Shown one piece after another: positions 18,671-26,879 of a DNA stretch of 64,000 bases (position 1 is its first letter; each line of letters begins with the position of its first letter). A model generated the notes under the pieces. It ran no database searches. It saw nothing but the letters and a program-made list of their open reading frames with translations, and was not told where the DNA came from. The translations under genes were made by a program, and so were the position numbers. This DNA comes from Rhodococcus sp. G-MC3 (GTDB lineage: Bacteria > Actinomycetota > Actinomycetes > Mycobacteriales > Mycobacteriaceae), in the NCBI RefSeq assembly GCF_030063335.1, contig NZ_JASISW010000017.1, forward strand, positions 56,251-120,250, read 5' to 3'.

Positions 18671-19831
18671 ATGGACGCTCGGGCGATTTCGCTTGTGAGA
18701 ACCACGTTCAAAGCAGTGGCAGCTGTCGAGGGCGGCCCCGGGAAACTCACGCGCTCGTTCTATGCAATTTTGTTCGCTCGCAATCCAGGAGTCCGCGACT
18801 TCTTTCCCGCGTCCATGGAAGTGCAGCGCGACAAACTGGTGACAGCAATTGCGTACGCGATCGATCAGTTGGAAGATCTCGACCGGTTGCTTCCATTTCT
18901 TGGTCAATTGGGTCGCGATCACCGGAAGTACGGCATCGTCGACGCGCATTACGCGGCCGTCGGTGATGCGCTCATCACCGCTCTCGAACAGTTCGCCGGG
19001 AACGAGATCTGGACCGAGGAGGTCGACTCGGCGTGGCGCGAGGTGATCGCCGTCATGGCGGGCACCATGATCGAAGCTGCAGCCGCCGACGACGGACCGC
19101 CGGTGTGGCAAGGCACGGTCGTCGAACACTTGCGAGTCCTGGACGATGTGTCGATCGTTCGGTTGAAACTCGACGAGCCGATGGACTACAGCGCGGGTCA
19201 GTACGTCAGCGTCTCGATTCCGAGCAGGCCGCGTATGTGGCGATACCTGTCGCCGTCGATTCCGGCCAACGCCGCGGGTGAGATCGAGTTCCACATTCGT
19301 CGGGTGTCCGGCGGCTGGGTCAGTCCCGCGGTGATCACCAACACCGCGCGCGGGGACCGTTGGACGTTCGGATCGCCGTTGGGAAGCATGACCAGGCACA
19401 CCGCGCGGGGTCGGGACCGACTGCTGATCGCATCCGGCACCGGCATCGCACCTTTGCGCGCTCAGCTGATGGAGATGGCATCGCGCACCGATAATGCCCG
19501 CGTCCACGTGTTCTACGGCGGGAGGTATCCGTGTGACCTATACGACCTGTCGACGTTGCAGCAGCTCGCGGCGATCAATCCGTGGCTTTCCGTCGTCGGA
19601 GTTGTCGAGGACGAAACCGACCCCTGGTGGTACCAGGGCCAGCCGGGTGGACTGCCGAGCGGAGGATCCGCCCCGATCGTCGGACAGTTGGGGAAGGTTG
19701 TCGCAGAGTTCGGCACCTGGGCCGATCGCGATATTCAGATCGTCGGCTCGCCTTCCATGATCAACACCACCAAGTTCCGTCTGCAGAGCGCGGGAGTCGA
19801 CGTCTCGAACGTCCGCCACGATCCGTGGTGA
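18671..19831 (+). CDS. Flavohemoglobin (type II-like), globin-FAD-NAD reductase
   Basis: This 386-aa protein has a globin domain at residues 1-140 (B10 Tyr in RSFYAILFARNP; proximal His in GRDHRKYGI). An FAD-binding domain follows (YSAGQYVSVSIPSRP, RYLSPS in place of RxYS), then an NAD-binding domain (LLIASGTGIAPLRAQ; VHVFYGGRYPCDLYD). Classical flavohemoglobins turn NO into nitrate. The GRDHRK segment and altered FAD motif fit the unconventional type II group, like the M. tuberculosis protein, whose NO-dioxygenase activity is weak or debated. The ATG at 18671 is chosen because the upstream frame is not protein-like. It is divergent from nos, so it may limit self-made NO (inference). Confidence 0.88.
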   Translation: MDARAISLVRTTFKAVAAVEGGPGKLTRSFYAILFARNPGVRDFFPASMEVQRDKLVTAIAYAIDQLEDLDRLLPFLGQLGRDHRKYGIVDAHYAAVGDALITALEQFAGNEIWTEEVDSAWREVIAVMAGTMIEAAAADDGPPVWQGTVVEHLRVLDDVSIVRLKLDEPMDYSAGQYVSVSIPSRPRMWRYLSPSIPANAAGEIEFHIRRVSGGWVSPAVITNTARGDRWTFGSPLGSMTRHTARGRDRLLIASGTGIAPLRAQLMEMASRTDNARVHVFYGGRYPCDLYDLSTLQQLAAINPWLSVVGVVEDETDPWWYQGQPGGLPSGGSAPIVGQLGKVVAEFGTWADRDIQIVGSPSMINTTKFRLQSAGVDVSNVRHDPW

Positions 19832-19839
19832 GCGCTGCG

Positions 19840-19899
19840 CACCCGTGAGTGGGAAGGCACGTCCCGCGGTGACCGTTCACGCACGGGCGGCGAAGCCGC
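19840..19899. repeat. Palindromic intergenic repeat, copy A
   Basis: CACCCGTGAGTG near the left end and TTCACGCACGGGCGGCGAAGCCGC near the right match the family seen at 21797, 30727 and 48541. The end is a short hairpin CGGC-GAA-GCCG. It sits between the flavohemoglobin stop and the reductase gene and may terminate or insulate transcription. Confidence 0.6.
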
Positions 19900-19913
19900 A
19901 TATCCTTGAACCC

Positions 19914-20660
19914 ATGCAGACGTGGAACGCCGAGGTGGTCCAGTACCACCGACTTCGCAACGACCTGGCCGTGATTCGACTCGTCGGGGATGCGATTCCT
20001 TTCTCGGCGGGCCAATCTCTCGAGGTCACTGTTCCGCAGAACGCGCGGCTGTCGCGTCGTTACTCGCCCGCGTTGCCGCCGTCGCTGGACGGCAAGTTGG
20101 AGTTCCATGTTCGAGCAGTCCCCGCCGGTTGGGTGAGCGGATCGATCGTCAACGAAAGCAGGCCGGGGGACATCTGGCAGCTGAGTCGACCGATGGGCAA
20201 TCTGAAGATCGACGATTCGGGCCGCGACGTCGTCATGATCGCGGGCGGCACCGGTCTGGCGCCGATGCGTTCCTTGATCCTCGACCTGGCGCAGCGCGAA
20301 GCGCCACCGCAGGTGACGTTGTTCGTCGGCGGCCGGTCACCGCGGGACCTGTATGCGGCGGATCTGCTGTGGATTCTCGCGGCAGAGCTACCGTGGCTGT
20401 CGGTCATCCCCGTCGTGGATCAGTTGAAGGATCCGTGGGCACCGGATCGCTGGCACGACACCATTCGAAGCGAGATCGCCGAAGCTGCATCACTTTTCGG
20501 ACCCGAGCATTGCTGGGAAGGTAGCCTTGCCGACGTCGTGAGCGTGCAGGAGCCGTATCGGAACCATCAGGTACTCGTCTGTGGTTCGCCGGGGATGGAA
20601 GCTGCCACAGTCTCGGCATTGTTGGACAACGGAACCCCGGAGAGTGCGATCGTGCGCTGA
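19914..20660 (+). CDS. Stand-alone FAD/NAD(P)H oxidoreductase, paralogue of the flavohemoglobin reductase half
   Basis: This 248-aa ferredoxin-NADP-reductase-fold protein has FAD motif RRYSPALPPS, isoalloxazine/pyrophosphate region GDIWQLSRPMGNL and NAD motif VMIAGGTGLAPMRSL, then LFVGGRSPRDLYAADLLW and VCGSPGM. It aligns along its length with residues 140-386 of the preceding flavohemoglobin, including AGWVSGSI against GGWVSPAV, so it arose by duplication without the globin. The ATG at 19914 is preferred; GTG at 19845 lies inside the palindromic repeat. A redox partner for the nearby NO synthase is possible but unproven. Confidence 0.8.
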   Translation: MQTWNAEVVQYHRLRNDLAVIRLVGDAIPFSAGQSLEVTVPQNARLSRRYSPALPPSLDGKLEFHVRAVPAGWVSGSIVNESRPGDIWQLSRPMGNLKIDDSGRDVVMIAGGTGLAPMRSLILDLAQREAPPQVTLFVGGRSPRDLYAADLLWILAAELPWLSVIPVVDQLKDPWAPDRWHDTIRSEIAEAASLFGPEHCWEGSLADVVSVQEPYRNHQVLVCGSPGMEAATVSALLDNGTPESAIVR

Positions 20661-20669
20661 TCCATGAGT

Positions 20670-21695
20670 TCAGGCGCCCATTCTGAACACCTCGGCGCAC
20701 TGCGAACACGGGTAAGACACATCCCGCCAGCCCTCCCGTACCAGCACCGACCGAACCTCGCCGAACACCGCGCACGGCGTCGCGGTGACTTCTTCCCACC
20801 CGTAGACCAACCGCGGACGCCCCGCCAGCTCAGCGGCGTTGTCTCTTCGTCGATCTCGAAATTTCACGCTCGATGCGGAGTGATACCGAGCCCCGTCCAG
20901 TCTGACGATCAACGGGACCCCGTGTGGTGTGTAGTCCACGTCTTCGAACAGAACACGATCGTCGACGTGCACCGGGCCTTGGCGGCGCGCTGCCGGAAGG
21001 CCGTGCGCCGCTTCGACATCGAGGAAGTAGCGGTGTTCGAGCGCGGATTGCACACCGCCGGTCAGTAGGCCGAGGGTGTCGAGAATGGCGTTCTTGTACC
21101 GCCACGGTTCGCGTTGTTCGATGCGTCTGCGGATCTCGGGGAGCGAGACCTTCGCGTTGGTCGTTGCCTGAACGAGCGCAATCATCCCCTCGCGCGCCGA
21201 GGATGCCGCAGTGGCGAGGTCGATGGCGGTGTCAGCACTCGACGTCATCGGAAATTCCGCGTCGAGACGAATATGCTCGAACGCTCGCGATCGATGTACG
21301 GCGACGCCTGGGTGTACCGGTGCGTGCGCAGATGCCGTGGGCCTGCGTGATTCGCGCCGGAACGTCGCGGCTTGGCCAAGGGCGGACCTGCCATACGGGA
21401 CGGTGATGTGGATCGGGCCGTCCGACGGCCGCATCATGCCCCAGCGTTCGGCGGCAGAGTCGTGGCTGAGGATCGACGAGCCACCGCCGTGCAGTAGCGC
21501 GGCGCTCAGCATCATGGGCCTGGTGAGCGGTCCGTTGGTCACCGAAAGGACACCGCGAAGAACCTGCAGCCACTCGCCGGACTCGACGCGATGTGCGATT
21601 GCGCGCGGGGTGTAGCCATGTGCCCGAGATTGCGCGGTTCGTACCAGTCCGTGTTGCTCGTCGAGAAGCGATTGCCATTCTTGTGTCTGAGTCAT
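20670..21695 (-). CDS. AbiEi-like N-terminal domain / DUF559-type protein
   Basis: This 341-aa protein has an N-terminal winged-helix module of the type IV antitoxin AbiEi kind (YTPRAIAHRVESGEWLQVLRGVLS, about residues 28-52). A middle part includes STRUCTURE-like blocks ILSHDSAAERWG and HITVPYG. The C-terminal domain with LEHRYFLDVEAAHGLP and FEDVDYTPHGVPLIVRLDG resembles DUF559/Vsr-type nuclease folds. Such proteins are common as single genes in actinobacteria; their role is unproven. No AbiEii toxin gene is adjacent. The ATG at 21695 removes an N-terminal extension that is only read-through of a palindromic repeat. It is convergent with the reductase gene. Confidence 0.65.
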   Translation of the reverse strand: MTQTQEWQSLLDEQHGLVRTAQSRAHGYTPRAIAHRVESGEWLQVLRGVLSVTNGPLTRPMMLSAALLHGGGSSILSHDSAAERWGMMRPSDGPIHITVPYGRSALGQAATFRRESRRPTASAHAPVHPGVAVHRSRAFEHIRLDAEFPMTSSADTAIDLATAASSAREGMIALVQATTNAKVSLPEIRRRIEQREPWRYKNAILDTLGLLTGGVQSALEHRYFLDVEAAHGLPAARRQGPVHVDDRVLFEDVDYTPHGVPLIVRLDGARYHSASSVKFRDRRRDNAAELAGRPRLVYGWEEVTATPCAVFGEVRSVLVREGWRDVSYPCSQCAEVFRMGA

Positions 21696-21741
21696 GGGCG
21701 CATAGTGGCACCGGGGTCCGACGAAAACGGCTACCCGAACC

Positions 21742-21854
21742 CCGTGTGCGTTTCGGTGCACCCTGCCGTCACGAAACACGCACGGGCAGGTCAGGGCCGG
21801 TGAGTGTTTGACAACATCAGGGGGTCACTTAACGCGCACGGGGGGCGAAGCCCC
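21742..21854. repeat. Palindromic intergenic repeat, copy B (double)
   Basis: Two related structures are adjacent. A hairpin has arms CCGTGTGCGTTTCG (21742-21755) and CGAAACACGCACGG (21772-21785). A family copy at 21797-21854 carries CCGGTGAGTGTTTG, TAACGCGCACGG and the closing hairpin GGGGC-GAA-GCCCC. It fills the gap between the end of echA19 and the next minus-strand start. Confidence 0.65.
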
Positions 21855-21855
21855 A

Positions 21856-22671
21856 CTACGTGCCCGAAAACTCCGGCTTGCGCTTCTCGCCGAACGCTCG
21901 TGGCCCTTCCTTGGCGTCCTTGCTCTTGAACACCGCGACCCCGAGTTCGGCGTCGATCTTGAATGCTTCTTCCTCGTGCATTCCCTCGGTGTCGCGGATG
22001 GTCTTGAGTATTGCCTGCACCGCCAATGGGCCGTTCGCGGCAATGAGCTCGGCGAGCTCCAACGCCTTGTCCAGCGCTCGGCCGTCGGGAACCACATGGC
22101 CGATCAGTCCGATTTCTTTTGCCTCGGCAGCTCGAATATGCCTGCCGGTCAACAGAATGTCGGCTGCGATGGTGTACGGAATCTGGCGGACCAGACGCAC
22201 CGCAGATCCGCCGAGTGGGAATAGCCCCCACTTCGCTTCGGACACACCGAACTTCGCGCTCTCACCGGCTACGCGGATGTCGGTGCCCTGCAGGATCTCG
22301 GTACCGCCCGCGATCGCAGGGCCTTCGACGGCGGCGATGAGGGGTTTGGTCAGCCTGCGGCCTTTCAGCAGTGCTTCGATCTTCGACATATCCCAGCCGC
22401 CCGAGGAGAAACTGTCCCCTGGATGGGTCGAAGACATCGCTTTGAGATCCGCACCAGCGCAGAACGCGCCGCCGGCGCCGGTGAGTATGGCTACGCGGAT
22501 CTCGGGATCGGAGTCGACGCGGTCCCACGCGTCGCGCATGATCGCCATCATTTCGCCGGAGAGGGCATTGCGTGCCTCGGGACGGTTCATCGTCACGATC
22601 AGAACGTGGCCACGCTGCTCGACGAGTGCGTGGGCTGATTCAGTCCCGATCTCCTGTGCATTGGACGACAC
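21856..22671 (-). CDS. echA19: Enoyl-CoA hydratase EchA19-like
   Basis: This 271-aa crotonase-fold protein has the oxyanion-hole region [13 protein letters not shown] and the active-site region [17 protein letters not shown] followed by [20 protein letters not shown]. This closely follows M. tuberculosis EchA19, which hydrates the unsaturated side chain of steroid-CoA intermediates. The GTG at 22671 has GGAG seven nt upstream, while the open frame above it is not protein-like. It is divergent from fadD19 with a KstR-type box between them, so it should be induced by steroids. Confidence 0.88.
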   Translation of the reverse strand: MSSNAQEIGTESAHALVEQRGHVLIVTMNRPEARNALSGEMMAIMRDAWDRVDSDPEIRVAILTGAGGAFCAGADLKAMSSTHPGDSFSSGGWDMSKIEALLKGRRLTKPLIAAVEGPAIAGGTEILQGTDIRVAGESAKFGVSEAKWGLFPLGGSAVRLVRQIPYTIAADILLTGRHIRAAEAKEIGLIGHVVPDGRALDKALELAELIAANGPLAVQAILKTIRDTEGMHEEEAFKIDAELGVAVFKSKDAKEGPRAFGEKRKPEFSGT

Positions 22672-22725
22672 TGATGATCTCCACTCTGTGTGACCCTGGT
22701 TCGATAATTGGCTATTGCCAGAAAC

Positions 22726-22739
22726 GATAACACGTTCTA
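22726..22739. promoter_or_regulatory. KstR-type operator, echA19/fadD19
   Basis: GATAACACGTTCTA matches TnnAACnnGTTnnA at all positions except the first. Its end overlaps a -10 element TACTTT (22738-22743) placed 6 nt before the fadD19 GTG, which suggests a leaderless mRNA. It lies between two divergent steroid genes. Confidence 0.75.
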
Positions 22740-22749
22740 CTTTTGTCTC

Positions 22750-24384
22750 GTGGCCCTGAATATCGCAGACCTCGTGGAGCATGCAATAGACCTGGTTCCT
22801 GACCGGGTCGCACTGGTGTGTGGGGATCGTGAGATCACCTACGCGCATATGGAAGATCGAACGAACAGGCTGGCTCATTACCTGCAAGAACAAGGGGTGA
22901 AGCCGGGGGACAAAGTAGGCGTCTACAGCCGCAACGGGATCGAGACGATCGAGTCGATGATCGCCGTGTTCAAGTTGCGAGCAGTGGTCGTCAACGTCAA
23001 CTACCGATACGTCGAGAACGAGTTACAGTACATCTTCCAGAATTCCGACATGGTGGCTCTTATTCACGAGGAGCGTTACTCGGACAAAGTGGCGGCGGTG
23101 CTGCCTTCATGTCCGCTTCTGACCACCACCGTGGTGATCGACGGCAACAACACGAACGTCTCCTATGAATTAGCCCTCGCGCAATCCTCACCGGAACGCG
23201 ACTTCGGCGAGCGCAGCCCCGACGACATCTACATGCTCTACACCGGTGGCACCACCGGAAGTCCCAAAGGTGTGATGTGGCGTCACGAGGATGTGTGGCG
23301 CGTTCTCGGTGGTGGTATCAACTTCATGACCGGTGAATACCTCGACGGCGAGTGGGATCTTGCGAAGATGGGTGCGGAAAACCCCGTTATGACGCGGATG
23401 CCGATACCCCCGATGATTCACGGCGGCGCGCAGTGGGCGACGTTCCAGTCTCTGTTCGGTGGCGGAAAGACGGTGTTGCACCCCGACTTCGACGGCCACG
23501 CCATCTGGCAATTGATCGACGAACACGGCGTCAACCTGATATTCATCACCGGCGACGCCATGGCTCGCCCGATGCTCGACGCACTCATCGAAGGTAGGCC
23601 CGACGGCACCCCCTACGATCTGTCGACGCTCTACCTGATGGCCAGCAGCGCTGCGCTGTTCTCCCCGAGCATCAAGGAGAAGTTCCTCGAACTACTGCCC
23701 AACCGGATGCTGACCGATTCGATCGGGTCGTCCGAAACCGGTTTCGGTGGACTCAGCATCGTGGCGAAGGGCACCGAGCACACCGGCGGCCCGCGGGTGA
23801 AGATCGATGCGTCGACATCGGTGCTCGGCGCAGACGGTCTTCCCGTCGAACCCGGTTCGGGCAGAACAGGCTTGATCGCACGGCACGGCCACATTCCGAT
23901 CGGATATTACAAGGACGAGGTCAAGACGGCCGCGACGTTCAAGGAAATTCACGGCGTCCGGTATTCCATTCCGGGTGACTACGCCCAGGTCGAAGCCGAC
24001 GGATCGGTCACGATGCTCGGCCGCGGGTCGGTCTCGATCAACACCGGTGGCGAGAAGGTCTTCCCGGAAGAGGTCGAGGGCGCACTCAAATCGCACCCGG
24101 AAGTCTTCGACGCTATCGTCGTCGGCGTGCCGGACGAGCGACTGGGCCACAAGGTTGCTGCGGTGGTGCAAGCGCGACATCAAGACCGGCCGAGCCTGGC
24201 CGAGCTCGACGCCTGTGCACGCAAAGAGCTTGCGGGATACAAGGTTCCGCGTGCCGTGTGGTTCGTCGACGAGATCAAACGGTCGCCCGCGGGCAAACCC
24301 GACTACCGATGGGCCGTCGCACAGACCGAGGCCAGAGCTGCCGACGAGACCAACGCCGCACACCTGGCCGAGAAGGTTCGCTGA
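22750..24384 (+). CDS. fadD19: Steroid side-chain acyl-CoA synthetase FadD19-like
   Basis: This 544-aa adenylate-forming CoA ligase begins [20 protein letters not shown], nearly as in mycobacterial FadD19. The P-loop [18 protein letters not shown] is at about residue 162, then [11 protein letters not shown] and [12 protein letters not shown], the hinge motif [10 protein letters not shown], and the catalytic Lys region [12 protein letters not shown] near the end. FadD19 activates the C8-type sterol side chain as a CoA thioester before beta-oxidation. The GTG at 22750 gives the family length (548 aa in M. tuberculosis); upstream in-frame codons overlap the KstR box. It is coupled to the next gene by TGATG. 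Confidence 0.92.
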   Translation: MALNIADLVEHAIDLVPDRVALVCGDREITYAHMEDRTNRLAHYLQEQGVKPGDKVGVYSRNGIETIESMIAVFKLRAVVVNVNYRYVENELQYIFQNSDMVALIHEERYSDKVAAVLPSCPLLTTTVVIDGNNTNVSYELALAQSSPERDFGERSPDDIYMLYTGGTTGSPKGVMWRHEDVWRVLGGGINFMTGEYLDGEWDLAKMGAENPVMTRMPIPPMIHGGAQWATFQSLFGGGKTVLHPDFDGHAIWQLIDEHGVNLIFITGDAMARPMLDALIEGRPDGTPYDLSTLYLMASSAALFSPSIKEKFLELLPNRMLTDSIGSSETGFGGLSIVAKGTEHTGGPRVKIDASTSVLGADGLPVEPGSGRTGLIARHGHIPIGYYKDEVKTAATFKEIHGVRYSIPGDYAQVEADGSVTMLGRGSVSINTGGEKVFPEEVEGALKSHPEVFDAIVVGVPDERLGHKVAAVVQARHQDRPSLAELDACARKELAGYKVPRAVWFVDEIKRSPAGKPDYRWAVAQTEARAADETNAAHLAEKVR

Positions 24385-25499
24385 TGAAGACCGAGCTGAG
24401 TGAGACATTCGGAATCGAGTTTCCGATCTTCGGTTTCACACCGTCCGAACATGTCGCCGCGGCGATCAGCCGGGCCGGCGGTCTCGGTGTGCTGGGGTGT
24501 GTGCGTTTCAACGACGCCGACGAACTCGATGCGGTGCTGACCTGGATGGACGAGAACACCGACGGAAAGCCCTACGGCGTCGACATCGTGATGCCCGCAA
24601 AGATCCCGAAGGAGGGTGCATCGGTCGATCTGAACGAACTCATTCCTGCCGAGCATCGCGCGTTCATCGACCGCACCCTCGATCAACTCGGTGTTCCGCC
24701 GCTCGACGAGGATTCGGCTCGCAACGAGGGTGTCCTCGGCTGGCTGCACTCGATTGCGCGTTCGCATGTCGATGTAGCGTTGCGCCACCGCATCGCGTTG
24801 ATCGCCAACGCGTTGGGATCGCCTCCGCACGACGTCATCGAGCAAGCGCATCAACACAACGTTCCGGTGGCGGCGCTGGCGGGGACGGCGACGCACGCAC
24901 GGCGGCACGTCGAGAACGGTGTCGACATCGTCATCGCGCAGGGATACGAGGCCGGCGGTCATACCGGCGAGATCGGCTCGATGGTCCTGCTACCGGAGAT
25001 CGTCGACGCCGTGGCAGGCTCGGCGAAGGTGCTTGCTGCCGGCGGTATCGGAAGCGGCCGTCAGACCGCTGCTGCTCTGGCGCTTGGAGCGGACGGGGTG
25101 TGGATGGGGTCGATGTGGTTGACGGCAGCGGAGTACAAGTTGGGTGCACGGCACGACGGTAAGCCGTCGGCGATGCAGGAAGCGTTGCTGTCGGCAACGT
25201 CGAGTGACACCGTTCGTACTCGCATCTACTCGGGGAAGCCTGCGCGTCTGCTCAAGACGAAGTGGACCGAGGCGTGGAACAATCCCGAAGCCCCCGACCC
25301 GCTGCCGATGCCGCTGCAGAACATCCTGGTCAGCGAGGCGCATCAACGCATCAACAACGCCGAGAATCCTGATGTGGTGGCGATGCCTGTCGGTCAGATC
25401 GTCGGACGTATGAACGAGATTCGTTCGGTGGCCGACATCGTCGCCGAACTGGTTTCCGGGTTCGAGGACTCGGTCGCCAGGCTGAAGACGATAATCTGA
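24384..25499 (+). CDS. Nitronate monooxygenase-family FMN protein
   Basis: This 371-aa FMN-binding TIM-barrel protein of the 2-nitropropane dioxygenase family has the early motif SRAGGLGVLGCVRF, the signature AQGYEAGGHTGEIGSM, and the phosphate-binding region VLAAGGIGSGRQTAAALALGADGVWMGS. It starts within the fadD19 stop (TGATG), so it is translated with it and should share KstR control. A family member, IpdC, acts in steroid ring degradation in M. tuberculosis, so a role as a flavin reductase or oxidase on a steroid-CoA is plausible; true nitronate oxidation is not shown by context. Confidence 0.82.
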   Translation: MKTELSETFGIEFPIFGFTPSEHVAAAISRAGGLGVLGCVRFNDADELDAVLTWMDENTDGKPYGVDIVMPAKIPKEGASVDLNELIPAEHRAFIDRTLDQLGVPPLDEDSARNEGVLGWLHSIARSHVDVALRHRIALIANALGSPPHDVIEQAHQHNVPVAALAGTATHARRHVENGVDIVIAQGYEAGGHTGEIGSMVLLPEIVDAVAGSAKVLAAGGIGSGRQTAAALALGADGVWMGSMWLTAAEYKLGARHDGKPSAMQEALLSATSSDTVRTRIYSGKPARLLKTKWTEAWNNPEAPDPLPMPLQNILVSEAHQRINNAENPDVVAMPVGQIVGRMNEIRSVADIVAELVSGFEDSVARLKTII

Positions 25500-25503
25500 A
25501 GCG

Positions 25504-26424
25504 TCAGCTTGCCCGTTCGACGGCGTCCTCGATGGTCACCGACGTTGCCTCGGCACTGACGGGCAATTCCCGCGAACGGACAGGTGCGAGTAAGTACCGG
25601 ACGGAGTAGCGCTTCTTGCGCGGGTCGTAGGGCCGGTACACGGCGAACACGAGAATGTGCCACCACCAGTGCAGACGAAGTGCCTTACGTTTCTCGTCGG
25701 TCATGGAGTCGTGACGTTCGAACGTTCTTATTCCGCATTCGATGTATTCGCCGAACTCGGACGGTGGTGTGAGCGCCCGGCGCGGCGACAGTTCGACGTT
25801 CATGTCGGACAACTGCGCGAGCTGCACATCGACCTTGCCGAGGCACAGGGCCAGGTCCAGATCCTCGTGCAGCTCGGCATCGGTGCTCAGCAGCGGCTCG
25901 ACTCGACGCCACGCGGCACGGCGGATCGCCATGTTCGCGCCGTGGAGATTGGTGACCCGACGACCTCCGCCGATGGTGCCCTTCTTCAGATGGCGGCCGA
26001 ACCACCATGCTTTCAGGCTTCTGACCGGAGAGTCGTACGGCACGTTCAGGCCGGTCACACCGCCGACGTGCGCTCCGTCGACCGAGAGGTAGTCGAGCAC
26101 AGCGCGGGCCCAACCAGGTTTGACACGGGTGTCGGCGTCGACTCGCCCCAGGATGTCACCCGTCGCAGCGCGGAATCCGGTGTTACGGGCGTGCGCGACG
26201 CCGGGTGCGCGTTCGGACAGCAAGGTGACCTTGGAATTGGTCCGCATGAACGCTTCGACGACGGCGACCGTGCGATCGGTCGAGTTGTTGTTCACCACGA
26301 TGATCTCGTGGATGTCGTCGCTTTGAGCGACGAGCGCAGCAAGGCAGGGGCCGATGTAGGCCTCTTCGTTGTAGGCGGGAACCACCACGGAAAGGGACTT
26401 GGCACTTACAGCAGATCCAGTCAC
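25504..26424 (-). CDS. Glycosyltransferase family 2
   Basis: This 306-aa GT-A-fold transferase has the nucleotide-binding start LSVVVPAYNEEAYIGPCLAA, the region VNNNSTDRTVAV, the DxD-type metal motif GRVDADTRV (about residue 93) and the acceptor-side ED motif LHEDLDLALCLG. No clear membrane span is present; the C-terminus is Arg- and Trp-rich (LRLHWWWHILVFAVY), suggesting membrane association. The GTG start has no strong ribosome-binding site. It is convergent with the NMO-type gene, separated by 4 nt. The substrate is unknown, perhaps a cell-wall glycan or glycolipid. Confidence 0.8.
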   Translation of the reverse strand: MTGSAVSAKSLSVVVPAYNEEAYIGPCLAALVAQSDDIHEIIVVNNNSTDRTVAVVEAFMRTNSKVTLLSERAPGVAHARNTGFRAATGDILGRVDADTRVKPGWARAVLDYLSVDGAHVGGVTGLNVPYDSPVRSLKAWWFGRHLKKGTIGGGRRVTNLHGANMAIRRAAWRRVEPLLSTDAELHEDLDLALCLGKVDVQLAQLSDMNVELSPRRALTPPSEFGEYIECGIRTFERHDSMTDEKRKALRLHWWWHILVFAVYRPYDPRKKRYSVRYLLAPVRSRELPVSAEATSVTIEDAVERAS

Positions 26425-26657
26425 GATACTGAAGGTTAGCTGTCCATACGGTGTGCGTCGAATCGAAACGTATTGTATTGCAATCGAACTGGTGTAGTTA
26501 CCGGTTCGTACTTACTATGCAAGACATGCAGTTTGTTTCCCGCGCGTGTCGGCGTCGAACCGTCGGACCGGGCGAGGTGAAGTGGCCGACGGCCTGGTTG
26601 TTGGGGTTGGGGCTAGGGTAGGTCATCGCGCGTGTCTACCCGAATGGAGAGAAAGCA

Positions 26658-26879
26658 GTGGCTTCCGAGATCGCAGTGGGCGACCTGGTTCAAGCGGGCG
26701 GCCATGCCGGGCCGTGGAAGGTGCTCGAGATTCGGCAGGGACTCGCACTGCTGGAGCATCACGGTGGTCATCGCCTGTCCGTACGTACGACGACGCTGTC
26801 GGTCGTGCGTAAGGCGTCGGCCTCTCCGGCCAAGGCGCCCGTCGCCGACGAACCCGAATCACCCACCCTGTTCGACTGA
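26658..26879 (+). CDS. Small conserved-looking protein, 73 aa
   Basis: The GTG at 26658 lies behind GGAGAG at good spacing. The protein reads as a small beta-rich domain (IAVGDLVQAGGHAGPWKVLE, then GLALLEHHGGHRLSV) with an Ala/Pro tail ending PTLFD. The pattern resembles KOW- or SH3-like small barrels, but no family is certain. Its last 21 nt overlap the end of fadD17 on the other strand. The 230 nt upstream, back to the glycosyltransferase, contain an AT-rich patch (26466-26525) that may hold promoters. Confidence 0.6.
   Translation: MASEIAVGDLVQAGGHAGPWKVLEIRQGLALLEHHGGHRLSVRTTTLSVVRKASASPAKAPVADEPESPTLFD

Noticed and set aside
18425..19507. Minus-strand frame of 360 codons opposite the flavohemoglobin
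   Set aside because: It is the shadow of the globin/reductase gene, has Arg/His-rich composition and no domain.
19845..19913. N-terminal extension of the stand-alone reductase from GTG 19845
   Set aside because: This part is coded by the palindromic repeat; the family domain starts at the ATG at 19914.
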